Shown: positions 35,527-43,340 of the stretch, one piece after another
Position numbering within the stretch: position 1 is the stretch's first letter
How the letters are laid out: each line of letters opens with the position of its first letter
Source of the DNA: Burkholderia sp. 4M9327F10
GTDB taxonomy: Bacteria > Pseudomonadota > Gammaproteobacteria > Burkholderiales > Burkholderiaceae
Assembly: GCF_005503145.1 (NCBI RefSeq)
Contig: NZ_SCNV01000017.1
Span: forward strand, 1 to 64,000
DNA: 64,000 nt
Reading direction: 5' to 3'
Position numbers and translations under genes: made by a program
The notes under the pieces: model-generated
What the model was told of the DNA's origin: nothing
The model's database searches: none
Seen by the model: only the letters and a program-made list of their open reading frames with translations

Positions 35527-35961
35527 TCAGCGTACAAACGCGTCCGGGTTGGCGGCGGCCGGCAGGCTGATTTCGCGCTGAATGCCGTCGTGATCGAGGA
35601 CGATCGAGTGTGCACGGATTTCGCTCAGCGTGGTGGAGTCGTTGAGCCGGCCCTTGAGCGGGACGACGCGTGCGGGATCGCCGCCGACGCTGATGATCGC
35701 AGCGGCATGCTGCGGATCGAAGGCGAGGATGCCGAGCAACTGCACCTGATCGTGATGGTCGCTGTCGGGTTGGGCGCCGAACAGCGTGGCGCCGGCCGAC
35801 ACGTCGAGCGGGACCGGCGGCGCCGGGTGCGTGACAGGGATGACGGGCGCGGCATGAAAAGTCCACGCCCACCAGCTGACGACGCCGATGAACAGGACGG
35901 CCGAAGCGCCCGATGCGAGCGTGGTGGGCGACGTAAGCGGTTGCAAAAAGGCGCGGGGCAT
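35527..35961 (-). CDS. gspC: Short GspC, type II secretion inner-membrane connector
   Basis: This encodes about 144 residues of a GspC protein, which links the inner-membrane platform to the secretin N0 domain. One membrane helix (ASAVLFIGVVSWWAWTF) near the N-terminus is followed by a Pro-rich linker. The homology region comes next: VQLLGILAFDPQHAAAII, then VVPLKGRLNDSTTLSEIRAH and SIVLDHDGIQREISLP. The usual C-terminal PDZ or coiled-coil domain is missing. Family knowledge links that part to substrate choice. The gene lies between gspF and gspG on the opposite strand, an arrangement I recall from other Burkholderia. The ATG at 35961 gives the normal topology; upstream in-frame codons look spurious. 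Confidence 0.85.
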   Translation of the reverse strand: MPRAFLQPLTSPTTLASGASAVLFIGVVSWWAWTFHAAPVIPVTHPAPPVPLDVSAGATLFGAQPDSDHHDQVQLLGILAFDPQHAAAIISVGGDPARVVPLKGRLNDSTTLSEIRAHSIVLDHDGIQREISLPAAANPDAFVR

Positions 35962-36142
35962 ATGCGGCTCGGCTTGGATGAGGTGTGGGGTGCCACGCTC
36001 CCCGGTCGCACGCGGTGCGTGGTAGCGGAGTGTGTGCGGCGCTGTGGGACTCTTCACATTTTTGGACGGGAAAAGTGAATCCATGATGACTGATCTGAAC
36101 ATAAGCATGACTTATCGTTTACGCCATCCTGAGAGCGGGGGC

Positions 36143-36568
36143 ATGAAACGGCGTCTGCAGCGCGGCTTTACGCTCATCGAGATCATGGTCGTGATCGCGA
36201 TTCTGGGCATTCTCGCTGCGCTGATCGTGCCGAAGATCATGAGCCGGCCGGATGAGGCGCGCCGTGTGGCAGCGAAACAGGATATCGGCACCATCATGCA
36301 GGCGCTCAATCTGTACCGTCTCGACAACGGCCGCTATCCCAGCGGCGACCAGGGGCTGCACGCGCTGGTCGAAAAGCCGTCCACCGATCCGGTGCCGAAC
36401 AACTGGAAAGACGGTGGATACCTCGAACGCTTGCCCAACGACCCGTGGGGCAATCCTTATCAGTATCTGAACCCCGGGGTGCACGGTGCAATCGATGTGT
36501 TCAGCTACGGCGCGGACGGCAAGCCGGGTGGGGAGGGTAACGATGCAGACATCGGATCGTGGCAGTAG
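36143..36568 (+). CDS. gspG: Type II secretion major pseudopilin GspG
   Basis: This encodes about 141 residues of the major pseudopilin. The leader MKRRLQRG precedes the cleavage site before FTLIEIMVVIAILGILAALI. The rest is the classical GspG fold: NLYRLDNGRYPSGDQGLHAL, LPNDPWGNPYQYLNPG, and the Asp-rich calcium site DVFSYGADGKPGGEGNDADI. A purine-rich run (GAGAGCGGGGG) precedes the ATG at 36143. Two more ATGs upstream (36083, 36110) would give an unusually long leader. The 180-bp gap to divergent gspC should hold promoters for both. The 3' end overlaps gspH by 26 bases. Confidence 0.94.
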   Translation: MKRRLQRGFTLIEIMVVIAILGILAALIVPKIMSRPDEARRVAAKQDIGTIMQALNLYRLDNGRYPSGDQGLHALVEKPSTDPVPNNWKDGGYLERLPNDPWGNPYQYLNPGVHGAIDVFSYGADGKPGGEGNDADIGSWQ

Positions 36569-37091
36569 CGTGGGCAGGCGCGCAGCGCTGCGCAAGCAAG
36601 GCAGGCCGGCAAGCTGCCGGTTGTCGCCGCGGCAGGCCGCCGGCTTTACGCTGATCGAAATGCTGGTGGTGCTGCTGATTGCGGGCCTGCTCATCGCGGT
36701 CGTGGCGCTGGCGCCGTCGCGCAACCGTCGCACGGACCTCGCCGAGGACGCCCAGCGTCTCGCGGCGATGCTCGAATCCGCGGACGACCAGGCCGAGGTT
36801 CGCTCGGCGTCGATTGCGTGGGAGCCCGTCAATGGCGGCTACCGTTTCGATCAGCGTGGCGAGGACGGCAAGTGGCGCCCGATTACCGACGACGTGCTTG
36901 CGCCCCATCGCTGGGGTGCGGAAGTGACGAACGTGTCGATCCGCTACACGGGCAGCGGCAACCTGACGCCGCGCATCGTATTTGGCGACGAGAGCATCGA
37001 CGTGCCGGTCACGGTGACGCTCGACTCGGATGGCGTGCGTCTGCAGGTCGTGGGCACGGGCATCGGCAATTTTGTGGTGCGCAGACCATGA
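36543..37091 (+). CDS. gspH: Type II secretion minor pseudopilin GspH
   Basis: This encodes about 182 residues of a GspH-type minor pseudopilin. A long basic leader ends at the prepilin peptidase site before FTLIEMLVVLLIAGLLIAVV. The C-terminal beta domain contains VEVRSASIAW-type and PITDDVLAPHRWG stretches and ends FVVRRP. The ATG at 36543 follows a strong GGGGAGGG ribosome site located inside gspG. The stop overlaps the gspL start as ATGA. In canonical clusters gspI, gspJ and gspK come next; here they are missing and gspL follows directly, so the junction is a clean one. Confidence 0.88.
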   Translation: MQTSDRGSSVGRRAALRKQGRPASCRLSPRQAAGFTLIEMLVVLLIAGLLIAVVALAPSRNRRTDLAEDAQRLAAMLESADDQAEVRSASIAWEPVNGGYRFDQRGEDGKWRPITDDVLAPHRWGAEVTNVSIRYTGSGNLTPRIVFGDESIDVPVTVTLDSDGVRLQVVGTGIGNFVVRRP

Positions 37092-38752
37092 AGCGAATGA
37101 TGGAGGGGATGCCTCGAAGCGCTGCGTCGGGCGCACGCATCGCGAGCCTGATCGTGCTGCTGCCTTCGAGCGATATGCTCGCAGCGGGCGGTTGGGAAGC
37201 GACGCCGATGCCGTTTGCGCTGCTCGGACGCAAGGGCGAGATGCTGCGCGCGGGGCACGCCCGATTCGACGCGTTGCCGCAAGCCGGGGAGACGGTGTTG
37301 GTGGTCGCGGCGCGCGACACATTGATGCTGCATGCGAAGGTGCCGCCGGTGACCGGGCCGCGGCTGCGGCGAGTCCTGCCGAACATTGTCGAAGAGCATC
37401 TGATTCAGGAAGCGCAGCGCTGCCACGTAGCGGTCGATCCGGTTCCTCCGGCCCCGGCTGCTGATCTGCGTTGCCTCGCCGTTATCGACCGGGAATGGTT
37501 CGTGTCGGTGACCGGACGATTTGCCGGGGCGGGCCATCGGCGCGTGCGGGCTGTGCCGCTTATCCGCTGTATTCCGTTGCCGGAGGCGGTTTCGCTTGCC
37601 GGATCGGATGTGGGTCCGGAGGGTGATTCGGGGTCTTCTTCGGACGCTTCTTCGGAACTCGCTTCGGCCGTATCGTTGGCCGGTGATTCAGCCACTGATC
37701 CTGCCGCCGATTCGGCCACCGGTCTGGTCGCGGACCCGGCCGTCGATTCGGCTACGGGTAATCGTGTTGTGGCGGCGAGCGTGGTGATCGTGCGTGGCGA
37801 GTCCAGCCAGCCGCCCGACGGTGCGGTTGCGGAAGCCGATTTGGGCCGTATCGAGTGGGTGGAGCTCGCGCTCAGGCAAGACTCGCTCGGTTTCGGCATG
37901 CGCGTGAACGCGGCGCAACTGGGGGCCACGCTTGCGGAACTGTCGCAGCGTCAGCCGCTCGAGGTCTACGCGCTGACACTTCAAGATGGCGCTCAGCCTG
38001 ACAGCGGGCCTGGCACAGAGGCAGGCGTCGGGCCCGGTGTGGGGCACGCTGCCGATCCAGCCATCGAGCCTCGTATCAGAGCGGCCACGGGACCGGCTGA
38101 AGCGCAACGTCTTCGCCTGGTGCGCGAAGCAACCGGCGAGGTCGGCGAAGCGCAGCGCGCAATCGTGCCGGCCGCTTTGCCCGAGCGCACCTTGCCGTTC
38201 GCGGTCATCGCGCGCTCGGCGCTCGCCTGCCGCTTCAACCTTTGCCAGTTCGAACTGGCCAGTCCGGGCGGCAATCTGGCCGCAGCAGCCGGACTTAAAC
38301 CATGGCGCGTGGCACTTGGGTTTCTCGCCGCGTCGGTTGTGGTGTCGATCGTCGCCCTGAACGTGCAATGGTGGCAGTTGCGCCACCGCCGCGACGCGCT
38401 GGAAGCGCAGATGACACAGATGGTGCAGACGGCGTTTCCCAACACGCCGATGGTTCTCGGTCCGCATGAGCAGATGACGCTCGACCTGACCCGTTTGCGC
38501 GGCACGGTCGGGGCGCTGCGCGCGGACGATTTTCTGGCGCTGGCGGCGTCGCTGGCGCATGCGCTCGGTCCGATTCCGTCGCTCGCTATTGCCGAGATGG
38601 ATTACAGCGGTGGATCGCTCGATGTGACTTTCAAACCTGGTACCGAAATCGACGAAGGCGACTTCAAGCGCCGTCTCACGACAAGCGGTCTGTCCGTAGA
38701 GGAGGAAGACGGCAAATGGAAGCTCAGATCCGCGCCATCCAAGCTGCACTGA
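37088..38752 (+). CDS. gspL: Type II secretion platform protein GspL
   Basis: This encodes about 554 residues of GspL, the bitopic protein that recruits GspE to the membrane. The cytoplasmic actin-like domain includes LRRVLPNIVEEHLIQEAQRC near residue 100. It is interrupted by a long Asp/Ser/Ala-rich stretch (about residues 165-240) unusual in length. One membrane helix, ALGFLAASVVVSIVALNVQW, follows at about residue 415. The periplasmic ferredoxin-like domain ends with DVTFKPGTEIDEGDFKRRL. The reading frame is open far upstream into gspH, but the ATGA overlap at 37088 marks the true start. Its 3' end overlaps gspM by 37 bases. Confidence 0.9.
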   Translation: MKRMMEGMPRSAASGARIASLIVLLPSSDMLAAGGWEATPMPFALLGRKGEMLRAGHARFDALPQAGETVLVVAARDTLMLHAKVPPVTGPRLRRVLPNIVEEHLIQEAQRCHVAVDPVPPAPAADLRCLAVIDREWFVSVTGRFAGAGHRRVRAVPLIRCIPLPEAVSLAGSDVGPEGDSGSSSDASSELASAVSLAGDSATDPAADSATGLVADPAVDSATGNRVVAASVVIVRGESSQPPDGAVAEADLGRIEWVELALRQDSLGFGMRVNAAQLGATLAELSQRQPLEVYALTLQDGAQPDSGPGTEAGVGPGVGHAADPAIEPRIRAATGPAEAQRLRLVREATGEVGEAQRAIVPAALPERTLPFAVIARSALACRFNLCQFELASPGGNLAAAAGLKPWRVALGFLAASVVVSIVALNVQWWQLRHRRDALEAQMTQMVQTAFPNTPMVLGPHEQMTLDLTRLRGTVGALRADDFLALAASLAHALGPIPSLAIAEMDYSGGSLDVTFKPGTEIDEGDFKRRLTTSGLSVEEEDGKWKLRSAPSKLH

Positions 38753-39228
38753 CAGAGTGGTTCGAGGCTCGCGCCCCGCGGGAGAAGCGGCTGCTGGTGG
38801 CGGGCGTGGCGCTCCTCATTGTGGTGCTGCTCTATAGCGTGTTGTGGGCGCCCGCATGGGATGGTTGCAGCCATATCAGGGCGAGCCTGCCGCGGCTTCA
38901 GGATGAGGTGGCGCAGGTGCAGATGCAGCTGGACGAGGCGCGCAGTCTCAAGGGCGATGCCGCGATCCGCGCTCCGGAAGGTGTCGCGCTGCGCGATGCG
39001 TTGTCCGCCTCGCTCTCGCAGGCGGGGGTGCCGGCGCCGCAGATCACCGTGCTGGGCAAGGGCGTTCAGGTTGAGGTGAAGAACGTGCCGTTCGGGGTGT
39101 TGATGGTATGGCTCGACGAAGTGCGGCGTACCGAACACGTGCGTGTGGTCAGCGCTCATGCGAAAGGCGAAATGCAGCCGGGCCATGCCAGCGTCTCCGT
39201 GACGTTGCAGCCGGCTGCGGAGCAGTGA
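38716..39228 (+). CDS. gspM: Type II secretion platform protein GspM
   Basis: This encodes 170 residues of GspM, the partner of GspL in the inner membrane. A short cytoplasmic segment with the typical WFEARAPREKRLL sequence precedes one membrane helix (VAGVALLIVVLLYSVLWAP). A periplasmic ferredoxin-like domain follows, with VQVEVKNVPFGVLMVWLDEV near residue 120. Translation should be coupled to gspL by the overlap. No gspN or prepilin peptidase (gspO) follows. A 650-bp AT-rich gap and then an orphan antitoxin gene mark the end of the secretion block. Confidence 0.92.
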   Translation: MEAQIRAIQAALTEWFEARAPREKRLLVAGVALLIVVLLYSVLWAPAWDGCSHIRASLPRLQDEVAQVQMQLDEARSLKGDAAIRAPEGVALRDALSASLSQAGVPAPQITVLGKGVQVEVKNVPFGVLMVWLDEVRRTEHVRVVSAHAKGEMQPGHASVSVTLQPAAEQ

Positions 39229-39882
39229 GGAATCGCCCGGCGCCGAACTCCGCTGGAGGTGGCGCCGCGTTTGACCCTGCGCGCATGGGCAGATGCCGCG
39301 GCAAAATTCTATTAATACGGGTCAGTTAATTTCGAAGCCAATCGCTGCAGTTATCCTGCGCGAAAATGTTTGCCATGATATTTAATTCGATAAATTAATT
39401 TATAGCCTCGTAAATTTTGACTTCCGGATTGCCAGGGTTTCAGAAGATTTCGAATCAATACTTGGGAAAACGGAATTGTGAATGTTTTGTGCCAAAATGT
39501 ACGTTAACTTCCTGGTGGCGGCCGCCGGAGTGGGTAGCGTAAGGCTTCAGCCTTGCCCAGTGGACTTCCCGCGGTGATGAGGATGTTGCGTAGATTCTGT
39601 CTTGAAACCATAACATTACTTGACCGCAAGAGCCTTTACCTGTGATTTCCGGAAACACTCCCACGTGGTGAAACTTTGTTTGATGGGCGGTCTTGTTAAT
39701 TTCAGGCCTTCTATATAGACTGGCGATTCTGGTGAATTAGAGTGAAGAAGCAGATTTGCTCGATCGCGCAGATTTCGTGGTCCAGGCGGGGTATGTTTTA
39801 GGAGGCCCTTGCTGATGCGCGACATCCTGTCAGGCTATGGGGAACACAAGTGAGACAAATACTGGGTCAGGGGGCCGTCGAG
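39229..39882. other. AT-rich intergenic region after gspM
   Basis: About 650 bp in which I support no gene. The 39300-39520 part is strikingly rich in A+T. It includes a 14-bp perfect palindrome, ATAAATTAATTTAT, at 39390-39403. Two minus-strand ORFs (39455-39664 and 39616-39825) lack ribosome-binding sites. A minus-strand near-match to the shared motif (12 of 13) lies at about 39582-39594. The region may be a remnant of an insertion that split the gsp cluster. Confidence 0.5.
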
Positions 39883-40059
39883 ATGGCCACGCGCGAATTC
39901 AGCAAGAATCCGTCAAAGGCTTTGCGGGAGGCAGATGTGCATCCGGTGCTGGTGACGAAGTACGGCCAGCCGATTGCCTGCGTGCTATCCATCGAGTCGT
40001 GGAACGACCTGCTGGACAAGGTCCATCACAGTGACCTGCTTGAGCAGATAGGTCGCTAA
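39883..40059 (+). CDS. Orphan Phd/YefM-family antitoxin
   Basis: This encodes about 58 residues of a Phd/YefM-type protein: MATREFSKNPSKALREA, VLVTKYGQPIACVLSIE, then Trp44. This is the N-terminal DNA-binding and dimerisation part; the C-terminal toxin-neutralising tail is short. A GTG at 39850 would add 11 residues. The ATG at 39883 was preferred because the same Met-Ala-Thr-Arg-Glu-Phe start occurs inside the transposase fusion at 45890. The two DNA segments are clearly related, pointing to duplication. No toxin gene lies nearby. It marks the downstream edge of the gspG-M block. Confidence 0.7.
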   Translation: MATREFSKNPSKALREADVHPVLVTKYGQPIACVLSIESWNDLLDKVHHSDLLEQIGR

Positions 40060-40147
40060 TACCCCGTCTTTATCGTCAACGGTCCGCTGCAAATCACGTC
40101 GCCCGGCGTGAGGCTGCCATGTAGCGGAGAGTGACTGACCCGCTGAC

Positions 40148-40176
40148 TTGCAATTGTCACATAGTGTTTCTAGCAT
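40148..40176 (+). promoter_or_regulatory. Candidate promoter of the STN-sigma-FecR operon
   Basis: TTGCAA (40148-40153) and TAGCAT (40171-40176) are spaced 17 bp, each matching the sigma-70 consensus at four of six positions. They lie about 85 bp upstream of the first gene of the signalling operon. Weak but suitably placed. Confidence 0.3.
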
Positions 40177-40259
40177 ACTTCGTCCAGCTTCATTATCGGT
40201 GCCATCATGCGACATGCTGATGGTGGCGCGCCGCAATTCCACTATCCGGCATTCTATTC

Positions 40260-41000
40260 ATGACAGGCTCTCGGGCACCGACCAGTGTCTTGACGCTGGC
40301 CGTATGCCTCATGCTTTGTATCTTGATCATACGAAGCGCACAGGCGCAGGATGCTGGGGACGATGATCACCCGGTTGCCGGGATCGTACACTTCGACCTT
40401 CCGGCTCAGCCTCTCGCGCAGGCGCTTCAGGCGTTTGGCCGGATAAGCGAACTGGCTGTGCTTGCTTCCGCCCCGCTGCTCGATGGGCGGGTCAGCGCGG
40501 CGGTGGTGGGCGATTATTCTCCGCGCGAAGCGCTGCAACGGGCTTTGGCTGGCACCGGGCTCGAAGCCAGATTCACGGGACCGGATGAGGCGCTGATCGT
40601 TGCCTCGCCGGTAGAGCCGCAAGCGGCGCCGGCGTCCGGTTCCGCGCGCGTGGACGAACTGGCGATCGATGGCATTGATGGCGGGGGCGAGCAACTGGCC
40701 TATGCCGCGATGATCCAGGCGCGCCTGACGGAGGCTTTGTGCGCGTCGCCGGCAACGCGCCCGGGAAGCTATCGGTTGGTTGCACAACTACGCCTTGACG
40801 CTCAAGGGGCAGTCGCAGCGGCGCGGGTGGTAGCCTCCACAGGACTTGGGTCGCGGGATGCCGCGATTGAGCGGGTGATACGCACGTTGAGTCTCGACTC
40901 GGCGCCGCCGGTGGGTCTTCCCGAGCCGGTCACCATTATGCTGCGGCCAACGGGTAACGGTGTGCATGTTAATTGCCCACAATCTGACACACAGGGTTAG
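40260..41000 (+). CDS. Secreted STN-domain protein with TonB_C-like C-terminus
   Basis: This encodes 246 residues with a signal peptide (LTLAVCLMLCILIIRSAQA). Residues about 42-115 match the STN fold: HFDLPAQPLAQALQAFGRIS, then YSPREALQRALAGTGLEARF. That domain is known from TonB-dependent transducers, where it signals to FecR, and from secretins. Residues about 140-235 look like a TonB C-terminal-type domain (YRLVAQLRLDAQGAVAAARV). No beta-barrel follows, so this is not a receptor. It is the first gene of a tight unit with the ECF sigma factor and the FecR-type gene. It may relay an envelope signal to FecR; that role is inferred. Confidence 0.75.
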   Translation: MTGSRAPTSVLTLAVCLMLCILIIRSAQAQDAGDDDHPVAGIVHFDLPAQPLAQALQAFGRISELAVLASAPLLDGRVSAAVVGDYSPREALQRALAGTGLEARFTGPDEALIVASPVEPQAAPASGSARVDELAIDGIDGGGEQLAYAAMIQARLTEALCASPATRPGSYRLVAQLRLDAQGAVAAARVVASTGLGSRDAAIERVIRTLSLDSAPPVGLPEPVTIMLRPTGNGVHVNCPQSDTQG

Positions 41001-41005
41001 CGGCC

Positions 41006-41554
41006 ATGTCTGAGAGCAGCCGTGCACAACTAAAAAAACTCCTGGTGTCGCGCTACGCGTATCTGGTCAAGCGGCTTGAGCGCGGGACGGGATCAAAAGA
41101 CGGCGCGACGGAGGCTTTGCATGAAACCTGGCTGCGGCTGGAGAATGCCAACGTCGCTTCGCCGGTGGCGAATTCGGACGGCTATATCCTCGGTATGGCG
41201 AACCATATCGCGATCGATCAGCACCGTAGCGAGCGGCGCCATCGCCATGAAGACGACGTCGATGCCCTGCTCGAACTGCCTGACGAACTTGCCGACCCGG
41301 AGCGGATCGTAGCGGCACGCCGCAAAGTCGAAGCGCTGAAAAGCGTACTGCGCGGACTTTCACCCCGGCGCCGGGCGATTTTGCTGGCCGCACGCGTGGA
41401 CGGGCAATTGAACAGGGAGATTGCAGAGCGTTTTGGTATTTCGTTACGTCTGGTCGAGAGCGAGCTGAGTGCAGCGATGAAATATTGCCTCGATCGTATG
41501 CATGAGGTGGGTGATCCGCCCACCGCTTCGAGAAGTGGTCCGCGAAAATTTTGA
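41006..41554 (+). CDS. ECF sigma factor (FecI type)
   Basis: This encodes 182 residues of an extracytoplasmic-function sigma factor. Region 2 is recognisable in LHETWLRLENANVA and GYILGMANHIAIDQHRSERR (promoter melting). Region 4 is seen in LSPRRRAILLAARVDGQLNR and EIAERFGISLRLVESELSAA, the -35-binding helix-turn-helix. It starts 5 bp after the STN-protein gene and its stop overlaps the start of the FecR-type gene. That order is the classical one for cell-surface signalling. It may control surface or secretion genes nearby, but no target promoter could be recognised with confidence. Confidence 0.9.
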   Translation: MSESSRAQLKKLLVSRYAYLVKRLERGTGSKDGATEALHETWLRLENANVASPVANSDGYILGMANHIAIDQHRSERRHRHEDDVDALLELPDELADPERIVAARRKVEALKSVLRGLSPRRRAILLAARVDGQLNREIAERFGISLRLVESELSAAMKYCLDRMHEVGDPPTASRSGPRKF

Positions 41555-42564
41555 ATACCTTGCCGATGACCAAAGCTGAGGCTAAAGCAGCGAGCGACGT
41601 ACAGGCCCAGGCCCGTGCATGGCTGCTGCGCCTGCGTTCAGGAAACCTGAGCCCGAACGATGTTCAGGCGTTCGAGCGGTGGTGTGACGACCACCCGGAG
41701 ACGTCGCGCCTGTTGCGCGAAACCTGGACCATGCTGCGTACCGCAGCGGCCGAGATCGCCCAGGAAGAACTGGCGTCCGGCGAGAGGTGGACCGGCAGCG
41801 GCGGCCGTGCGCACGCCTTGCGCCCGGGCCGACGGGCATTTGTGGGCTTTGCCGTGGCAGCAGGCGCATCATGGCTGGCGCTGCGTCCGCCGCTGCAACT
41901 GTGGCCGGCGCTCGGCGATCTGGCTGCGGACTATCGCACCGGTACAGGCGAGCAGCGCCGGGTGGAGCTTTCGCAGCGTGTGGTGGTCGAGATGAACACG
42001 CAGACCCGCCTCAATATTCTTCCTGCCCAGCAGACGATTCATGGCGTCGAACTGCTGGCGGGCGAAGCGGAGGTTCTCGCTGCCGCGCCTGACATTGGAC
42101 GAACCGAGCCGCTGCGTCCGGTCGTCGTGGTTGCGGGTACGGGGCGGCTGCAGGCGCAGGTGGCGCGCTTCAACGTCCGGCGTACTGGCAGCAGCGTTTG
42201 CGTGACCTGCATATCCGGCTCGGTGGCGCTCGAGCATCCCCGTCAGCGGTTGAGCCTGGAAGCTTCACAGCAGGTCACCTACGACGACCAGAACGTGCAT
42301 CCCGTGTCCATGGTCGACTCGGGCGCTGTCACCGCGTGGCGAAGAGGTGTGCTGGTATTCAATGGCGTGCCGCTGGCGCAGGTTGTCGATGAGGTCAATC
42401 GCTACCGGCCCGGAAAAGTCATCTTGCGCAACGAGGCGCTCGGCGAGAATCGCATCCAGGCGCAGTTCCCGATTGCCAAGCTGGACGACGTCATTCACAT
42501 GGTCGGACTGCTCTACGGTGCGCACATCACCAAGCTACCCGGCAATATCGTGCTGCTCAGCTAG
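41551..42564 (+). CDS. FecR-type anti-sigma factor
   Basis: This encodes up to 337 residues of a FecR-family regulator of the preceding sigma factor. The N-terminal DUF4880-type region (ARAWLLRLRSGNLSPNDVQA, then FERWCDDHPETSRLLRETW) should bind the sigma factor. A hydrophobic segment near residue 95 (AFVGFAVAAGASWLAL) spans the membrane. The periplasmic FecR domain runs about 130-240. A C-terminal STN-like DUF4974 region follows (LVFNGVPLAQVVDEVNRYRP). The TTG at 41551 overlaps the sigma stop (TTGA); ATG 41566 is an alternative start. The usual TonB-dependent receptor gene is absent downstream. Confidence 0.88.
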   Translation: MNTLPMTKAEAKAASDVQAQARAWLLRLRSGNLSPNDVQAFERWCDDHPETSRLLRETWTMLRTAAAEIAQEELASGERWTGSGGRAHALRPGRRAFVGFAVAAGASWLALRPPLQLWPALGDLAADYRTGTGEQRRVELSQRVVVEMNTQTRLNILPAQQTIHGVELLAGEAEVLAAAPDIGRTEPLRPVVVVAGTGRLQAQVARFNVRRTGSSVCVTCISGSVALEHPRQRLSLEASQQVTYDDQNVHPVSMVDSGAVTAWRRGVLVFNGVPLAQVVDEVNRYRPGKVILRNEALGENRIQAQFPIAKLDDVIHMVGLLYGAHITKLPGNIVLLS

Positions 42565-42781
42565 CCTTCCCGAGAGCGCATTCACACGACCCGCCTTGCG
42601 GCTTACCGCTACTGATTCCGACATAGCTTATATAGGCTCGTGAATCCGCGGCTACCCGCGGTTCGGTTCCCGCGTTCGTGCATATAGGGCGCCAGCGGGA
42701 CATGAAGCAACCGGACTGGACTGCCATGGACCACGCGACGCCTCGGAGCGTGTGTCCAGTCTGCCGGAAGCGGGGAGCAAC

Positions 42782-43141
42782 ATGGAAATTCCAGATGCAT
42801 GCCTGTCTCGCAATCTGACAGCGGTTGTGTCGGAGCGCATCTGCGAGGGCGCCATCCATTGGCTGTTCTGGTTGCGTACGGGTGGCGCGACGCCCGCTGA
42901 TCTCACGACATTCCGCCGCTGGAGAGCGCAAAGCGACGAACATGCGCGCGTCGCGTACGAAGTGATCTGGATCTGGAATGCACTGGGCGTGCTGGCAGAT
43001 CCAGATTATGTTTGTTGCATCAATTCACGCGGATCGCGGAATCTGGGCGCGGTTGGCCGCAAGCCTAACCACACTGTCCGGGCATCACTCCGGCGCATGC
43101 GCCGTGCGGCTCATGCGCTGCTTCGCCGTCGAAGCGGATAG
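42782..43141 (+). CDS. Free-standing FecR N-terminal (DUF4880-like) protein
   Basis: This encodes 119 residues. The middle resembles only the sigma-binding N-terminus of FecR proteins: AIHWLFWLRTGGATPADLTT, FRRWRAQSDEHARVAYEVIW, then NALGVLADP. No membrane helix or periplasmic FecR domain follows. The C-terminus is basic (RASLRRMRRAAHALLRRRSG). A good ribosome site (GCGGGGAG) precedes the ATG at 42782. It may be a soluble competitor for the sigma factor, or a truncated relic of a duplicated fecR. It lies 217 bp after the full-length FecR gene on the same strand. Confidence 0.6.
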   Translation: MEIPDACLSRNLTAVVSERICEGAIHWLFWLRTGGATPADLTTFRRWRAQSDEHARVAYEVIWIWNALGVLADPDYVCCINSRGSRNLGAVGRKPNHTVRASLRRMRRAAHALLRRRSG

Positions 43142-43340
43142 GCTCGCCGTTGGGCCTTGACGTCCAGTCAAACAGGCCCGTCCATCCTTGGGCGCAGCGT
43201 CTGCCTGCAGCCATCGTCAAACATCTTTTAAAAAAGTCTGCGGGATTAGACCGGTCGATTCGACCTTGTTTATGTGAGCCTCATTTCCGGGTGCTACGCG
43301 CCGGTGCAAATCCACACGTTCTCTGTCACGGGCTGTTCGG

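Noticed and set aside
36818..37087. N-terminal extension of gspL by 90 codons
   Set aside because: It overlaps gspH in another frame and reads as low-quality Arg/Gly sequence. The ATGA overlap at 37088 is the better start.
39455..39825. Two minus-strand ORFs in the gap after gspM
   Set aside because: They overlap each other, lack ribosome sites and show no recognisable motif.
42646..42661. Hairpin CCGCGG-CTAC-CCGCGG as a terminator of the FecR-type operon
   Set aside because: The stem is only 6 bp and is not followed by a T run on either strand.
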